This document shows, in pieces, positions 46,396 through 60,300 of a stretch of 64,000 bases of DNA. The position numbers were made by a program, and so were the translations under genes. The stretch comes from Meconema thalassinum. Lineage: Eukaryota; Arthropoda; Insecta; Orthoptera; Tettigoniidae. The stretch is taken from the NCBI GenBank assembly GCA_946902985.2, contig OX336389.2:790128979-790192978 (forward strand). The letters run 5' to 3'. A model generated the notes under the pieces. It was not told where the DNA came from, searched no databases, and worked only from the letters and a program-made list of their open reading frames with translations. Each line of letters starts with the position of its first letter. Positions within the stretch are counted from its first letter, which is position 1.

Positions 46396-49300
46396 TGCAC
46401 CCGTATCCACGTGGTCTTACCTGATGAAATCCTATGGAAATGCTGGATCGTAGAATCTGGAAGCGCCCGGCTGAAATGCCCCTAAAATTCTACCAACTAG
46501 GATCAACCAGGGATAAGGATACCTCTCTTACAAAGAATGCGATAGGAAGATGCCAGTGGTCGATAAAATGAAAACGAAACATAACTCAAAGTGAGCTAAC
46601 GAGACTCTAAAAATGACTAAATTAATCTCGAGCGTGGTGCTAGGCATCCTAAAAACTGACCCACTGGTCCTCGTAGTGCATCCTATTTCTAGTATAAATG
46701 ACCAAGACATCCGAAGTATTTAAAATTGACCAACAGTTTATTAATCTAAAGACTGTTGCATGGTGGACTATCTCTCCACTAAACAAAATAATGCACCTCT
46801 ACTGAAGCGTAGATATATCTCATAATAACATTAGCATCGAAACATAATCAACAATGCTCTCAAAATACAGCATCCTAATCGCATGTAAAACAGTTTCAAA
46901 AATATTTAAACATTATTATATACACTCGTTACATATTTAAATGATCCTCAAAGTTTATGATATTATTTACATTTAGACATTATTGTACACGTTCAAATTC
47001 TTCATCAGTAATAAATTCGATTCCATCAATAAGCATTCTATAGTATTAGTTAAAGTCAAATCAGGGCATGTTCGAGGAATGGTTAAGTTTATCGAACGCA
47101 TTATCATAGCATAAAAATGTTAACAACATTTTAAATCACATAGTTATTCATGTTATTATTATTATCTCTAAAGCTTTTAGTGGTTATTATTACAGGATTA
47201 TATCAATATTATTACTCGTCTTTCCAATTAACCTTTCTCCAAAAACAAATGTTATTAATTTGAACAATCATTTCTAGAACAATTATCACAATGCTGTTTC
47301 ACTTAAATGTTGGATGTATTAACCTCATACTAGCCTTCTGGTATTAATATTCGTGACTATACTGCACGTTCAAAATATACACATAATTGCATTCAGACAT
47401 AGCTCAATAGCTAATTTATACTGGAGAGAAAAATGACATAGATCATCCATTGATGTCTAATATCTCATTATAACAATCAAATTCGCAAATACACGTTGCT
47501 TCATTCATAGATAAGCTCTCCATAGCTTGTAAACATTTTTCCAAACATCATTAAGTTCAAATAAGCTTTAACATAAAAGCCATGAAATAACGTGCATCAA
47601 ATTAACATAAGTTAAAGTATCATGGACAATTTTTATCAGAACTAAGCCAAATATAATATAATCAGCTGTTTAAATAACAGTGCTTGAGAATTTTTGACAT
47701 TATCATTTCGCTTTGTAATGAAAATATTTTATACAATCTTTTTTACAATAGTAATTTATTTCTCATTATAATCTCATGTTCATAACTATATCTTTCAAGA
47801 AATTGTGGATAGATCACTGTAAAAAGAACGATTCAGCTCCACTAGACAAAAACTCGACTGGAGATCCTCACCCAAAGAAACACGAAAGATTCTACACCTT
47901 AGTAATGAGCCTGTCTTAAGAAGGTACACGAAAACTATTAGAATCCAACGCTTAACCAGGATGGAGTTCAACAAACGAATCATGGACGAAATAGAAACTG
48001 AACGATCTAATAGTGTCTAAGACCACTCCAAAAAGAAAAATCTCAAGAGCTGTAGATTACCAAAGTTAATCCAAAAATCGCAAATATCTGCTCTATAAAT
48101 CATTATGTTCCCATATTTATACTGCACTTGATGAAAAATAGACCCGCACGTCTATTAGAGAAACTCGCATGAAATGCATAAGTGTTCAAATTCAAATTCA
48201 AAATTCGTAGAAATGTCTATACAAATAATCTTCAAGTATACGTAGCGTATTGGTCATCTGCTTGCTAACTACTATTCTTATATAAAGTTATCGTAGTCTT
48301 CTCTCTACTCTTCATATTAATCTTCTCAACAAGATATATAATTCCATTAAATGCTCAGATTTAGAAAGAAAAAGAAGTGAATTAATGCATAAAAATAAAA
48401 TAGCATAATAAAATATTAATGTTAAGTACAAAAATAAAATACACTACAAAACAGAAGCGATAGAGAATCGGGTCTAGCCTTGGAATGCATTTTCAAACTA
48501 CTAAGAAAAATTGGTGAAAAGGAACACTCTAGAATATGTCTAATTCATACTGTCTACTATGAAAATGGGAGGTCAGCTACCTTATACGTTGCCATCTGGT
48601 TGAAATAGGAGTATGCGAGAAACACACTGTCCTCGTTCTGGAACTGAACCCTCGTTCATCAGGTCGCGTAGTCCTCGATACGACTGGATCTTGTAGAGAA
48701 CCGAACCCGAGTCCGAACGTTTGAAAAGGAAAAACAGCTGTTCGCGGAACAAGTTCATCGCTCTCGCACGTTCCCAAGATATAGCTGGAGCTTATTCGTA
48801 GTATGCCATTGTATTTCATGCAGTTACAGTATGAATGTATATTAAACATCTCCAAGACGTCTTCCACCTCTTCTTAAAGAGTTTTCTGCTGTTATAATAC
48901 TCCATGTTTGGTGCTGGTGATCATCCTAAGTAGTCAATTCCACTATTGCATCGCATTCCTGCTTTCCATTTTAGCCCATACGTGACATAGTCATGTCTTG
49001 GTGAAGTCTCCGTTCAATCAACTTCTGTTCTAAAGTCATAATGATAATATGCTTCTATACTGTAAACCGTACTGTTGTAGAATAAAGTCTTGTACTGGCA
49101 TATAAAATATCACACAAGTCCTGGTGAATACAAAGTTCACTGCTCCTGATGATGAAGTTTAACACAGTCTTCAGGTATAATAAGCTGAGACATAAAAATT
49201 TGCGGTACGAACTGTCTAACTTTAAGTAAATACACGTCCGCAATGCTCGCGTACGATATGAGTGTCGTACTCCCAGCGAAGTATATTGCAATCTCGTGTC

Positions 49301-49732
49301 TCTGCCTGGACAGATCTTTGCTTACTGCTCTGCGAAACCCATAGTGCTGTTCGTTCAGGAACGATATTGACTATCGATATCGACACTAGATCCTGTTCGA
49401 TAATATTCTGATATTTTATTATCTGCACTTATTTATGTGTGAAATACATTCAAGTTTCCTCTTCTCTAAACATAATGCATTTGTCCATTACTATTCTGTT
49501 TCATGGCTACTATAGCAAAGTATATCATGTTGCATCAGATTGACGATACTGCTGTCTCCATTTTGTACTAAAACAAAGCACGTGCTCCAGGCTGTATGGC
49601 GTGCTGCCTATTTGCTCCTAACCTCGCCAAGGAGTATTCATGCGCTGTGTGCCGTGCAAATAGCGCCTCAGGAATGCACCTAAGTACACACTTGTCCAAC
49701 ATAGATCCAACTCAATACAAAATACGGTCTCA
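46396..49732 (-). mobile_element. solo giant LTR (LTR-X), 3337 bp, GTAC flanks
   Basis: Read on the minus strand it starts TGAGACCGTATTTTG and ends GGATACGGGTGCA, matching the ends of element 1 (TGAGCCCGTAT...CGGGCACA). GTAC stands on both sides (46392-46395 and 49733-49736), a 4-bp target duplication. There is no internal coding region, so it is a solo LTR. Short matching words near the 3' end ('gctggatcgtagaa', 'ctaccaact', 'aattaatc', 'tttatt') link it to LTR-Y and LTR-Z, although overall similarity is low. Confidence 0.7.
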
Positions 49733-49736
49733 GTAC

Positions 49737-52700
49737 TGTACCCGAAAATACCTACCCTTTAAGTGCTGGGTTCCCTCGATGATAGCTGGAACGTAGAACA
49801 TGAAAATCCCCGGCTAGAAAAAAACCCACAACCTACCAACTGGTGAAGGGAATATTACGGTACTAGTAATTCCTAACAGAGGTGGCATTAAGTAAAACCA
49901 ATGCATAGCAGTGAACTGCTCAATGAACACGAGAATCATGAAATTAATCATCTCAGGAGTGTGGGGAACTCTAGAAATACCTAGCTATGGCCCCTTAATG
50001 CGACCTCTTTATACCTCTATAAATCATCACAACCCACGATTAAAAGAAATTAACAAATTTATTCCAAAACTAGGCTGACTAAAGGTCAGTTAAAAATGTC
50101 AGTGAATGGACACACACAATCAAAATCCTCATATTAATTCATATAAAATATATGAAACAAAATACAGCAATTGGCTCCCATGAACTGGACTGCATTAACA
50201 CTAATCTGTCAAAAAGATTAAAATAATTACGCATGGTGATCCAACAATCATAAAAAATTAAAATCTAAAGAATCGCCATCACGGTCCTTCCAATATTAAA
50301 GATATTAATTACGCATAGAATGTTACCCTTATATACATATATACAACATTAAATTATTACACTCATAAGTGTAATCGCCATAGGTCTCGTAATTCTGCAC
50401 CCACCATGTGTGCATTGTTATAATTTATTTATTGCTTTAGCAATTCAAGTATCATCTGGTCCATCGACCAAGCAATTAAGCTAAGAAGACGTATAATTGT
50501 TAATCCAATATTTCAAGAATTTCAAGAATTACTCATTATTATTTTTTATTTTATAATTATTCTGAATTATTTCTGTTTCATTCATTATCACTTCTTATAC
50601 TTGCTTACAAACTCTTAATTGAACACAATCGCAGGGACAATTAAATAGGGAAGACACGAGCAAAATTTAGAGGCCTTCCTAATGTTAATCCAAAATTGGA
50701 ATTATCCATTCAACAACAAATCAAACGTAATAAATGCATTTAGAACTATGTTCTTCCCTGAACATCTTTAATCTATCATGATTCAACTGAGATACTGTAA
50801 TAATAATATAGTCAAACATGACAACTACGATTGCATGATAGTGTTGGGTAATACCACCCACTTCACGAAGAATATTCCTTATAACCTGTTTTATACATTA
50901 TGCTCACATTGGCATCACAACAACTAATGTACTTCACTGAGTACTTTAATTATATATATTTTTCGTTCACAGACGTTTATTTCCCCCTATATCACCTTCA
51001 TAGTGATAATTAAATTCATTTACTAGTATCTAATTGTATTCAGTTGTGCATATCGAAAATATTTCGTAGTATAACATTAATGCATCATAATCTATTCAAA
51101 TGTGGAGCGTCAATTTATTCCACTGAACTACAAAAATCTTGCCTTACAGAATCATGTTCGAAGTCACGTAAATATACGCCTCCACTCAAAATTAAACCCT
51201 GGGATCAGTATCAAAAAGAGTTAATGTTCCTCAATAAATTCTCATGTTAATATGTTCTACTCAGAACTCATAATACTGAATAAAAAATCAATCCTTATTA
51301 AATTTAACAATAATCTACATGTACCAAAGTACACGTGGCGACACGACTAGAAGTCGAATTCCATGAGTTGAAAATAGAAATATTCCCCTCAAATGAAATC
51401 ACGATGACTGAACTGGGCCTACACCAAGAATCTACCTAACGACTCGAGTTAATGACTATTGATTCATTGGGCACCTAAACGATTAACGATCCTTCCCATG
51501 AGAAAAACTCCCATTACAAAAGAATGATCTAACTTCACATTCGAAAAATCCTATAAAAATCACTATCAAAAATGCTAAGATCATCTGCAATGTTGTCAGA
51601 TCTCAACTATGAAACACAAAATAGAGTGCGTCTTTTAATCTCAAGTCAACGCTTGATTAAAATTGAACCGAAATATTTATGTTTCAAAAATATTTATAAC
51701 AAAAATTAATTCAATTCCACTAAGAAATAACGGTAGTCTTCTCCTAAGAAACTCCTCTTCTCTACAATTAATAAGGTCATAATAAGTTACTGCATTTAAT
51801 TTATTCATATCAAAGCTAAAATCAGAATATCAATTATCGAAGTTTAGAAAATGAGTGCACTTGTTATTCAAGCCTAAACTCATTTGGAAATGAGATTAGA
51901 TATGATTAGTAAATCTAGCCTAAAGCTCATTCCAATCTAACTACAGAAAACGTAAAGGATGGCTGTGTGGTCACTCTGGAATATCGCTACTTTGCTACAT
52001 TACAAAAATATCCTTGTTTCTACCTGGTTGCACAATCTTGTAGACGAACTAGAGCATGGATATGCCCTAACACATAATTCCATTACATACAGCAGGATAA
52101 TGTAGTTCCTCCCTGCCTCAGGCACACGAACCCGGTACTTCCATCTCTCCATCCCTCGGTCCACAGCTGGCAATGGGCACGGACCCTGGCCGTATATCTC
52201 CATTGACAAGTTCCAGAACGCCCGAAAGAATTTATGATCGCATTCACAATGTCGCGAGATCTGAGTGAGAACTCGAATGATATGAATATAATTTGCGTTT
52301 GCATGGCTTCGACAGTCCCCTGGCCACATGCAGTTAAATCACATTGCGAGTACACTACAGCCTGAATATGGCATCGTGATTACCTGTAGTGTTCACATCA
52401 TTGCCTGGCGAGCAATGTCCACGTTTGATATTTAGCCTGACATAGATAAAATGTCACTGTTCATTTTCAATGTTCCTCCCAATTCCTCCGATTTCATTAC
52501 GGCGTACATATTGAGGAAAATCCACAGAAGAAGTTCGTATAACTGGGCTGTGGTAAATACAGAATACTCGCAGTATTCTTGGTGAACGTGAAAACGAAAG
52601 CGGCTTCGAAATCGAGTTCGGTTATATATCACTGCGCGCTACTCTCTGCTCATCCATGTGCCTACAACAACTTGACATGAGACAGAGTTCCTTTCCCGTT

Positions 52701-53325
52701 GCATTGCCTGAATGTAGAATGTTCGGCATGCTTGTAATTCCAAGTCCATTTCGTCACAGTGGACTGGATATCTAGTAGTTTTACCGAACACGGCACTCAC
52801 GAATACACTTGGTTACAACTTTTGAGTCGTTGCTTGCTTGACAAAGCTATAACGAGATCTGTTTCTCTCCACTCTCTTGCACAACCCTGCCAGAAAAAAT
52901 ACCACCTCTCTTGGGCGTGACGTATAGATCGGCCTGTGATTCCTGGACATGATTTATATACATTTCAATACTACTGCAGATTGTATTTCCACACAAAAGG
53001 TTTGCATTACCATTTTGCTAGATAATAATGAACTCCTATACATGCTCGACAGTATAAAAAACATCTTATTTCCATTTAATGAAGATTTGTAAATCTCAAT
53101 CCTTCCTTCATATGACATATCAATATTCATAAGTTGCTCCATGCGTCAGAAAAATTTTACTTGAGCTCAGTGGACCGTCACGGATGATCGTAGCAACTCG
53201 GGCGGATGAATACATGCGCGTCCCATATGGCAGTGACGTAACTTAAACTAGGTCATGGGCGGTCATGTAGCAGTGGCCTTTTAAGCGGACATGTACCGTA
53301 ATTCGGACCAATAAATAACGGTACA
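49737..53325 (-). repeat. 3' LTR of element 2 (LTR-Y), 3589 bp
   Basis: On the plus strand the ends are TGTACCCG and CGGTACA, a short inverted pair. The left flank is GTAC, shared with LTR-X. The inner boundary is set by the pyrimidine run that follows it. A minus-strand AATAAA (plus tttatt, about 50061) is kept in both LTR-Y and LTR-Z. Confidence 0.7.
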
Positions 53326-53335
53326 TCTTCCTCCT
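53326..53335 (-). other. polypurine tract of element 2
   Basis: On the minus strand AGGAGGAAGA sits directly before the LTR start TGTACCG, the expected site for plus-strand priming. Confidence 0.6.
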
Positions 53336-53996
53336 AATGGCTCAAATAAAAGTTGGCTTTTATTTCATCATTCTACATATTCCTGCTACATTACATGGCC
53401 ATATACACAGTTAAACTAACTTTTTGTAATATCGGCGCAGGTTCTTTGCATTACATCGTCCTATGATATATCTCCCATGCATGTTTACTATTTCATAGCA
53501 ATTATTCCCGAAGCATCGAACTATTCCATGGCTACTTTATCTATAGCCTCTTCCTAAATCCTTTTCTTGATATATTTCACTGGTGGGTGCAGAGTAACAA
53601 GTTATTAATTCCGTGCTTTTCCTTTTCCTTTATCATTATCCCTTTCTGAGATACTTTCTCTGCTACCTTGGCGACTAGTATTTGGCTGGGCTTCATCTCT
53701 GGTTTCTTTTCTTATATCATCTTGTTATCTTCGTCCTTCCCCTTTGGACTTTTCCTGCTCTCCTCTGAGCCTTTCCTGGTCTCTCCTCCAATCAAACTCT
53801 TCCGTTCAGTAATTTTGTACCTATTGTACGCCTGGCGTGGTCTGTAATTGGAGTCATAAGGTGCATCTCTATAATTGTTTCTATTATTACCGTGATCTCT
53901 TCTATAGAAATTACGTTCCTCGTAGCGTCTCTGCCACGGTGGTTCCGTATATTCCCTATATTGTTTTTGGTAACTTCTATCTCGCTGGTAATAGTT

Positions 53997-55963
53997 TCAA
54001 GTTGGCGCCCGCCTTTCCTGATTCCTTTGGTCGGGTCTGACCTGATCCGTTTGTTGGGTTTGGTTCATCATTTTAGTGTTGATCTCTTTAGATTCCTGTC
54101 TACTGTTACGTGATATGGTTGGCGTACACATTGCGCTCACGTGGTCCAGACGGCGTAACAAGTCATCCATCGTGGCTAAATCAGTCACTGCTGACGAGAT
54201 TATCGACTTTCTTAAATCTACGGGAAGTTGTTGCGATATGGCTACCACCAACTGACTCTGGGTCATAGGAGGTTGCAGAAATCGTAATTTTGCGACTTGA
54301 CGAGCGAAGTACTCTGCATAACTTGTCGGTCCAGTATTGGCAAACTTTCTAGAGTATATGTCTGGCCTCAAGTTCCGTTGCACTTCAACACTCCAGAATC
54401 TTTTGATAAATGCGTCCGAAAATTCCTCGAAATTATCGAAGGTGTACCTGAACGCCCGATGCCACTGAAGTGGAGCATCCGTCAAATAGCGTTCCACTAC
54501 CCTCAGTTCGCGTTCACGAGACACTTGTGATTCCACTAAGTAGTCTCTTAATCCACGATTGAATTCGAGCGGTGTAGTCCCATCTAAATTATTAAATTTA
54601 CGCGGTTTATCCTCGAAATTCCTGTTTACTATGATGTTCGGAGTTCTCTCTCCTGTTTTGGGTATGTACCCCCCTGTATACACATTAGTGTTGGGGCATG
54701 TATATTCATTACGACGCTGTTGCATAAAATTGGGCTGAGTCATTTGGGTTTTGTTGGACCGAGCTGTTCCGACACATTAGGCTGAGTATTGATTCTGATG
54801 TTGGGAGATTCCTGTGGCATAAGCTCTTTTCCGTCCTGTGGCCTGGATTCCGTCTGATCTAACGCAGCCTGAACGTCAACATTCCAGTCTGACGTCAAAT
54901 GCTCCTTTGGGCCTTCTATGTTAATATTCACCCCTATGTTAATGGATTCTAATTGCGTTCGAACTGCATTCAACTCAGATGTATTTTTCTCTCTTTCATC
55001 GTTCAACTCTAACTTATTCTGATCGACTTTAACTTTGATGGATTTTAACCTAGTTTCGAGATTTGTCAAATTATCTGTTTGAGAATTTTGAAGAACATTA
55101 ATCCTCTTATTAACATCCTCCCTCACATTTGTTATTTCCTTACTAGCCTTTAATTCACTAGTGGCAAGTTTGTGTTCCATTTCTGTATTAAGACCTTTGA
55201 AAAAATCTTCATTTATCTTAAGCATACCATTTCTTAATAGATCTATGTTTTCCTTAACGATTGCTTTAAAATCTATATCAATGTTTTCCTTTAACAGTTT
55301 GTTATGATCACTGACTTGAGTTCTAAAAGAATTAATTTCAGTTCTCAATTGGTCTACGGAAGCCTGTGTATGGAATGTATCATTAGTGAATTGCAATTGC
55401 AAAGCTTCCAAATTATCCTTAGCTAATCTTTTGCGAACATCTAGGTCTAATTTGACTTACACTTGGAAATCCTTATTAGTTTTCTCAATGTCATTAATTT
55501 GGATTTGCATAAGGTTTTGGTTAACTTCTACAATATTCACTTTAGACTGAATGTTAGTTACATCTGTCTGTACACTAGTCACTTCGACTTCGATTATGTT
55601 CTGATATGTCTGCAACTGGTTTTGACTAGCCTGCATTTGACACTGACTAGACTCAATCTTAACAATTTTAGATTGGACCTTTTCAACGTCAGATTTTACA
55701 TCATTAATATCTGATCGTATGTCGTCTTGACCAGATCGCATAGCATTTTGACTAGTTTGCAAGTTAGCTATGTCGGATCTCATGTCAGTAATCTTTGTTT
55801 CATGGTTCTTTAAAGAGCCTTGTATACTCTCTGCAATAGTATCATGGATCATATTCCTAACCTGATTCTCCAAACGTTCATAAAAATTGTCCATTTGGGC
55901 TTGGATTAATTTATAAAGTTCCTTAAAGTCATTAGAAGGCCCTGTCTCCTCACTCCCAGACAT
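53997..55963 (-). pseudogene. Gag of element 2, related to element 1 Gag, with one stop and one frame change
   Basis: The start at 55963 (MSGSEETGPSND) is preferred over an upstream ATG at 56041 because it opens a hydrophilic, coiled-coil protein like its relatives. The first segment (to 55460) is a heptad-rich repeat of 'S.I..VQ/Q.QM..SQN' type. An in-frame TAA at 55457-55459 interrupts it; the frame then continues to TGA at 54740, where the next frame opens with overlapping ATGA. The capsid region (about 54690-54130) has TPLEFNRGLRDYL, RELRVVERYL, WHRAFRYTF and YAEYFARQVAKLRFLQPPMT, each paralleled in element 1, and ends DLLRRLDH. A QPNTSRQ-like tail can be read in another frame near 53680, as in element 1. 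It cannot be translated whole. Confidence 0.8.
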
Positions 55964-56733
55964 GTTAAATGCCACACAAATACTAACAAACATGGACACC
56001 ACTTCACCAAACAATGTATAAACACCACTATGAAACCGCACTTGCCATCAAATGGAACTTCTTAATTGTATTGCGATAACTTAGAGTAAGCTTAACATTA
56101 CCTAATAATTGCGTAATATTTTTTATCATGGATTTTCCATAACCTATACCAAAGATGCGTGATGATTTATATCAGCTTATGTTCAAATAATCCTCATATG
56201 ACAATTTTTAAATTAATAAAAAAATGATTTTACATTTAAAATGGGCTCAGAAATACCCATTTGTCGGTTGCAAGAAAAATCGGACATCTTGCATGAAGCT
56301 CAAACGCGAGCTGCATCAAATGCCCCACTCAACTGGTCAAAACAATTAAGATTTCCAATGAATGACTTTCATTTTGGCTCTAGTCGTGTATTATTTCCAA
56401 AACAGTGTACCACCACTTAAAAATCCACAAGATCTATTAATGGTTGCAATTCTACACGTATACTATGTAGATCGAGAATGCTCGTAATTGCTTTATTAAC
56501 AAATGAATTCCATTTTTTTAAATTATTGGCGAACCATTATTTCCTGTCGTTCATTCAACGAATTCGCAATTGATCGTTGTAATGGCCTCCACGTGTTCGA
56601 AGACAAAGTTAGAAGCGATTATGAAATGGCCTCACGCCACCAGTCAGATGCCCTTCCACGAGGTACGTCATCTCTAACATTGACGGCGTGAATCTATCTG
56701 AATCTCACTCTGGTATTCCAGTTAATTCGAGCC
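55964..56733 (-). other. leader of element 2
   Basis: 770 bp between LTR-Z and the gag start. A CCA at 56718-56720 (minus-strand TGGAATACCAGAG) stands 13 nt from the LTR end and could be the primer-binding site, but its tRNA match is unknown. No gene seen. Confidence 0.45.
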
Positions 56734-57336
56734 CAAACCCGAAAATACCTACCCTTTAACTGCTGGAATCCCTCGATGATAGCTGGATCGTAGAACCTGA
56801 AAATCCCCGGCTAGAAAAAAAACCAGATCCTACCAACTGGTGAAGGGAGTATTACGGTACTAGTAATTCCTATCAGAGGTGGCATTAAGGAAAACCAAAG
56901 CATAGAAGTGAACTGCTCAATGAACACGAGAATCATGAAATTAATCATCTCAGGAGTGTGGGGAACTCTAGAAATACCTAGCTATGGCAACTTAATGCGA
57001 CCTCTTTATGCCTCTGTAAATCATCACACCCCACGATTAAAAGAAATTAACAAATTTATTCCAAAAATAAGCTGACTAAAGGTCAGTTAAAAATGTCCGT
57101 GAATGTACACACAAAATCAAAATCCTCATATTAATTCATATAAAGTATATGAAACAAATTGCAGCAATTAGCCCCCATGGACTGGACTGCATTAACCCTA
57201 ATCTGTCAAAGAGATTAAATTAATTACTCATGGTGATCCAACAATCATAAAAATTTAAACCTAAAAAATCGCCATCACGGTCCTTCCAAGATTAAAGATA
57301 TTAATTACGCGTAGAATGTTACCCTTATATACATAT
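56734..57336 (-). repeat. 5' LTR remnant of element 2 (LTR-Z), 603 bp
   Basis: It aligns with 49737-50340 from 'accCGAAAATACCTACCC' to 'cttatatacatat'. Similarity stops exactly at 57336/57337, where TGTGCCC begins, consistent with interruption by another insertion. Confidence 0.8.
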
Positions 57337-60300
57337 TGTGCCCTTGAAACAAGTAGTTTAACAAGACTCTATTTTCGGGATCATGGTCGGTTCTTGTATA
57401 AATGTAAAGAGGATAATTTCGCTTCTTATAAAACTCAAGAATTCATAGGAGAACTAAATTATGAATAACTTACATGACACAGGTTAACTAACACAAATTT
57501 AATAACTGAATCAAAAACACATAAAATAAAGAATAAAAACCACCCTGACATTCTCCCAAATGTCACAAACCTCAATATCAAGGTCTCACTGATATAGCAA
57601 AATCAGTGTTTAATTAATGCACAAAAGTAGCTTAGACAGCTCAAAGAATAGTGTGATCAAAATATCACACAAATGACAATTATTAAAAATACACAAATAA
57701 ACAAACATTTCAAATTGTTTGCGCGAGATCGGAGCAGAAATCAAGTAACGAGCACATTTGATGAGAATCCATTTCCGTCCGACCACTCAGCTAGGTTATG
57801 GATCCCCTTTCTGCGGGTAGGAATTACGTCAAAATGGGGACAAACACTTATATGGCAAACCTAAAATTAAATATGCTGACATGCATGAACCCTTTAGAAA
57901 CTAATACAATAAATACACGAATGTATTTTAAAATCAATGGCAACCGAACTGGCAGATTTAAGCCGGCAAAACAAGATCTGACTCACCCCTCTCAAATACC
58001 ATTTGTGCTGTGCCGAAAATAGCCCAGTGCTCAACTACAGGAATTGGGACTTCGAAGGGCATTGTCTCCACGGACACCTGTAAAACGCGTACATATAAAT
58101 CCAATTCACACAATATCTCAATTATCCACATTAGGGATATCAAGAACAGCAGTCATCGCCTAATTTCCCCTCTGGCACAATTTCCGGAATTAGCGGCACG
58201 TCGGCGATTGAACCCTATTCATCACCGGCAAGCTACACGAAGAATCATACATGGCACACACAACCACATATCATGGCACACCTCTCGTAGACCAAGGCTG
58301 ATGACCTGAGCTCACACAGACCAGAGTGCAACTGTTTTAGGTCCCTTAGTTGGGGGGTTAGTTAGGGCTAAAACATATATGTTATTGTACTAATTTGGAA
58401 GGTGATTCCTAGAGAGGGCAGCTTCCCGTAACTGGGTAAGCTTACCAGTGTAGAGTGTTGTTTGGTGTTTAAATGCTAGGGGGTGCTCCTGCTGAGATGT
58501 AAGAGTCAGCTAGGGGATGAACCTCTGGGTGCAGGTTAACGTACCGGCCTCCCAGCTGGTTGGAATGGGTTATATAACAGACCTGCTTGTGTCAGCGGCT
58601 CGCTGCTAGGCGGTCGCGTGCGGGAAACACAATGAAGTCTGAGCAAGCAATTACTTGGCTACCATGGTCACGGTCAGTCGTGACGAGAGTCAGGAAGGGT
58701 ATTAGGATGTGAAGAGGCGTGTAATTACCAAGACAAGTGTAGTTTGCTGACCAAGTGTTTATTGGTCAGTGAGTGTGAAATTGTAAGTCCCTTTTAGGGG
58801 AATGAGAATAATAATACAAGTTAAGTGTACAAGATTGTGGATGGGTTTTACAAAGTAAAGGATATCTGAACACTTGCTGATGCTCACCTGATGATAGTAG
58901 CTGGAGCAGGGCCTTCGGCGACACACACTGTATTGTGCCCAACTCTAGGAATGGGTATTCCAAGTTTCAGACACCTAGATATCAAGGGAAAGGCTGTAGC
59001 CGCTTTTGAAAGTTGAGATATTTGAATATCGCGCTACATTGCTTCTCGAAGCATTTGGAAATAATTTACCGATACTTGGATGTCAAGTGACGTAGCGAGT
59101 AATAGCAGAGGTGGAGGCTATTTATTGATTAAATAGTTAACTATGGAGTAGAGACTTGAGACTGGGATCAGATTACTGGCACGGCCAAAAGAAAGAGAAT
59201 GCAATTAGTATCAAGTAAATCGGACCAGGGATTCAAGAGATATGAGGATTTCTAGATATCAGGTGATGACGCGTGACCCTGGCAGTTTTGAATAAAAGCC
59301 AGCTGGCCGAGGCATGGTCAGCTCATTCTAACACAAGCATTTGCCGAGCAAGTTGCTACGACGCTGAGCCAAGGCACATGGTTGCCGTATCTACGCAGAA
59401 GTTCTTTTGAAAGTCGTGATAGTCACGAAAAGTGCTGCGCTACGAGTTGGAACTTAGTAAGTTTCTGGCGAGGAGAATCACTGAGGTGATTGATTTTTCT
59501 ACAGACATTGGTGGAAATATTTATATTTCTACAAGGACATATGCTAGACTTTGTCTAGAAAATAGTATTTTGTCACAGTCCAGTAATAACATAATACTTG
59601 GATGTTTAAATCCATTTCAGTCAGTTTTCATTTTTTGTAACTAGTTAACCACTTGGATCTGTCAGTACACTGAAGACTAGTCTATAACGGTGGCGTTCAT
59701 TAGTCTACGCAAGGGAAACTACAAGTTGCCTAGCGCATGGTAGATGGTGATATAATAAACCATGCCCAGGGAACGATCTTCAGAACAGCCGTTGATTGGT
59801 TAGACTGTCAGTGTTTTTCTTGTACTGATAAGATTACCGTGAGTTATGTTACAACTGACATATTTAAGAAGAGATCACTTAGATCTGACCCTATTTAAAC
59901 AAACTGTTATGGCTTTGATAGAAGCCCATATTAAAATGGAACCACAGTTAATTCAAACGTCAAAAGATACTACCACTATGTCTGACTAGACGAATTGTGG
60001 GTATATGATGGCGGCGGATACAAGGATTATACGTGCTTGTCCGATAGGGCATGTCGATGGATAAATCTGGTACAGACCAGATTTACTACACTTCAAGACC
60101 ATCAAGAAATGTAAGCCACATTTGAATTATATTATGCCTAGCTAATTGGAACAAACTATTTTTCTGCAGATGACCAACACATTTTATTTTTCGTCGTATT
60201 TAAATCTTGCAATGATTTACGCAAGACTTATTAGAGTTATTCTGAGCATTTTCAGCACTCAGAACAGTTTAGGATCGATGACCGAGCATTTCGAGCATTT

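Larger units (their letters stand above)
49737..57336 (-). mobile_element. giant-LTR retrotransposon 2: Gag only, minus strand, 5' LTR interrupted
   Basis: On the minus strand the order is 5' LTR remnant (57336-56734), leader, gag (55963-53997), gag tail, purine tract, 3' LTR (53325-49737). The two LTR parts are direct repeats, about 93% alike by eye over 603 bp. The interior is 3.4 kb and contains no protease, RT or integrase motif that I can find. Beyond 57336 the 5' LTR is broken by element 3; its remainder, and the second GTAC, should lie beyond the window. Confidence 0.75.

Noticed and set aside
48577..52355. Several short minus-strand frames in LTR-X and LTR-Y
   Set aside because: They are not shared between the LTRs and carry no motif; consistent with chance frames in long LTRs.
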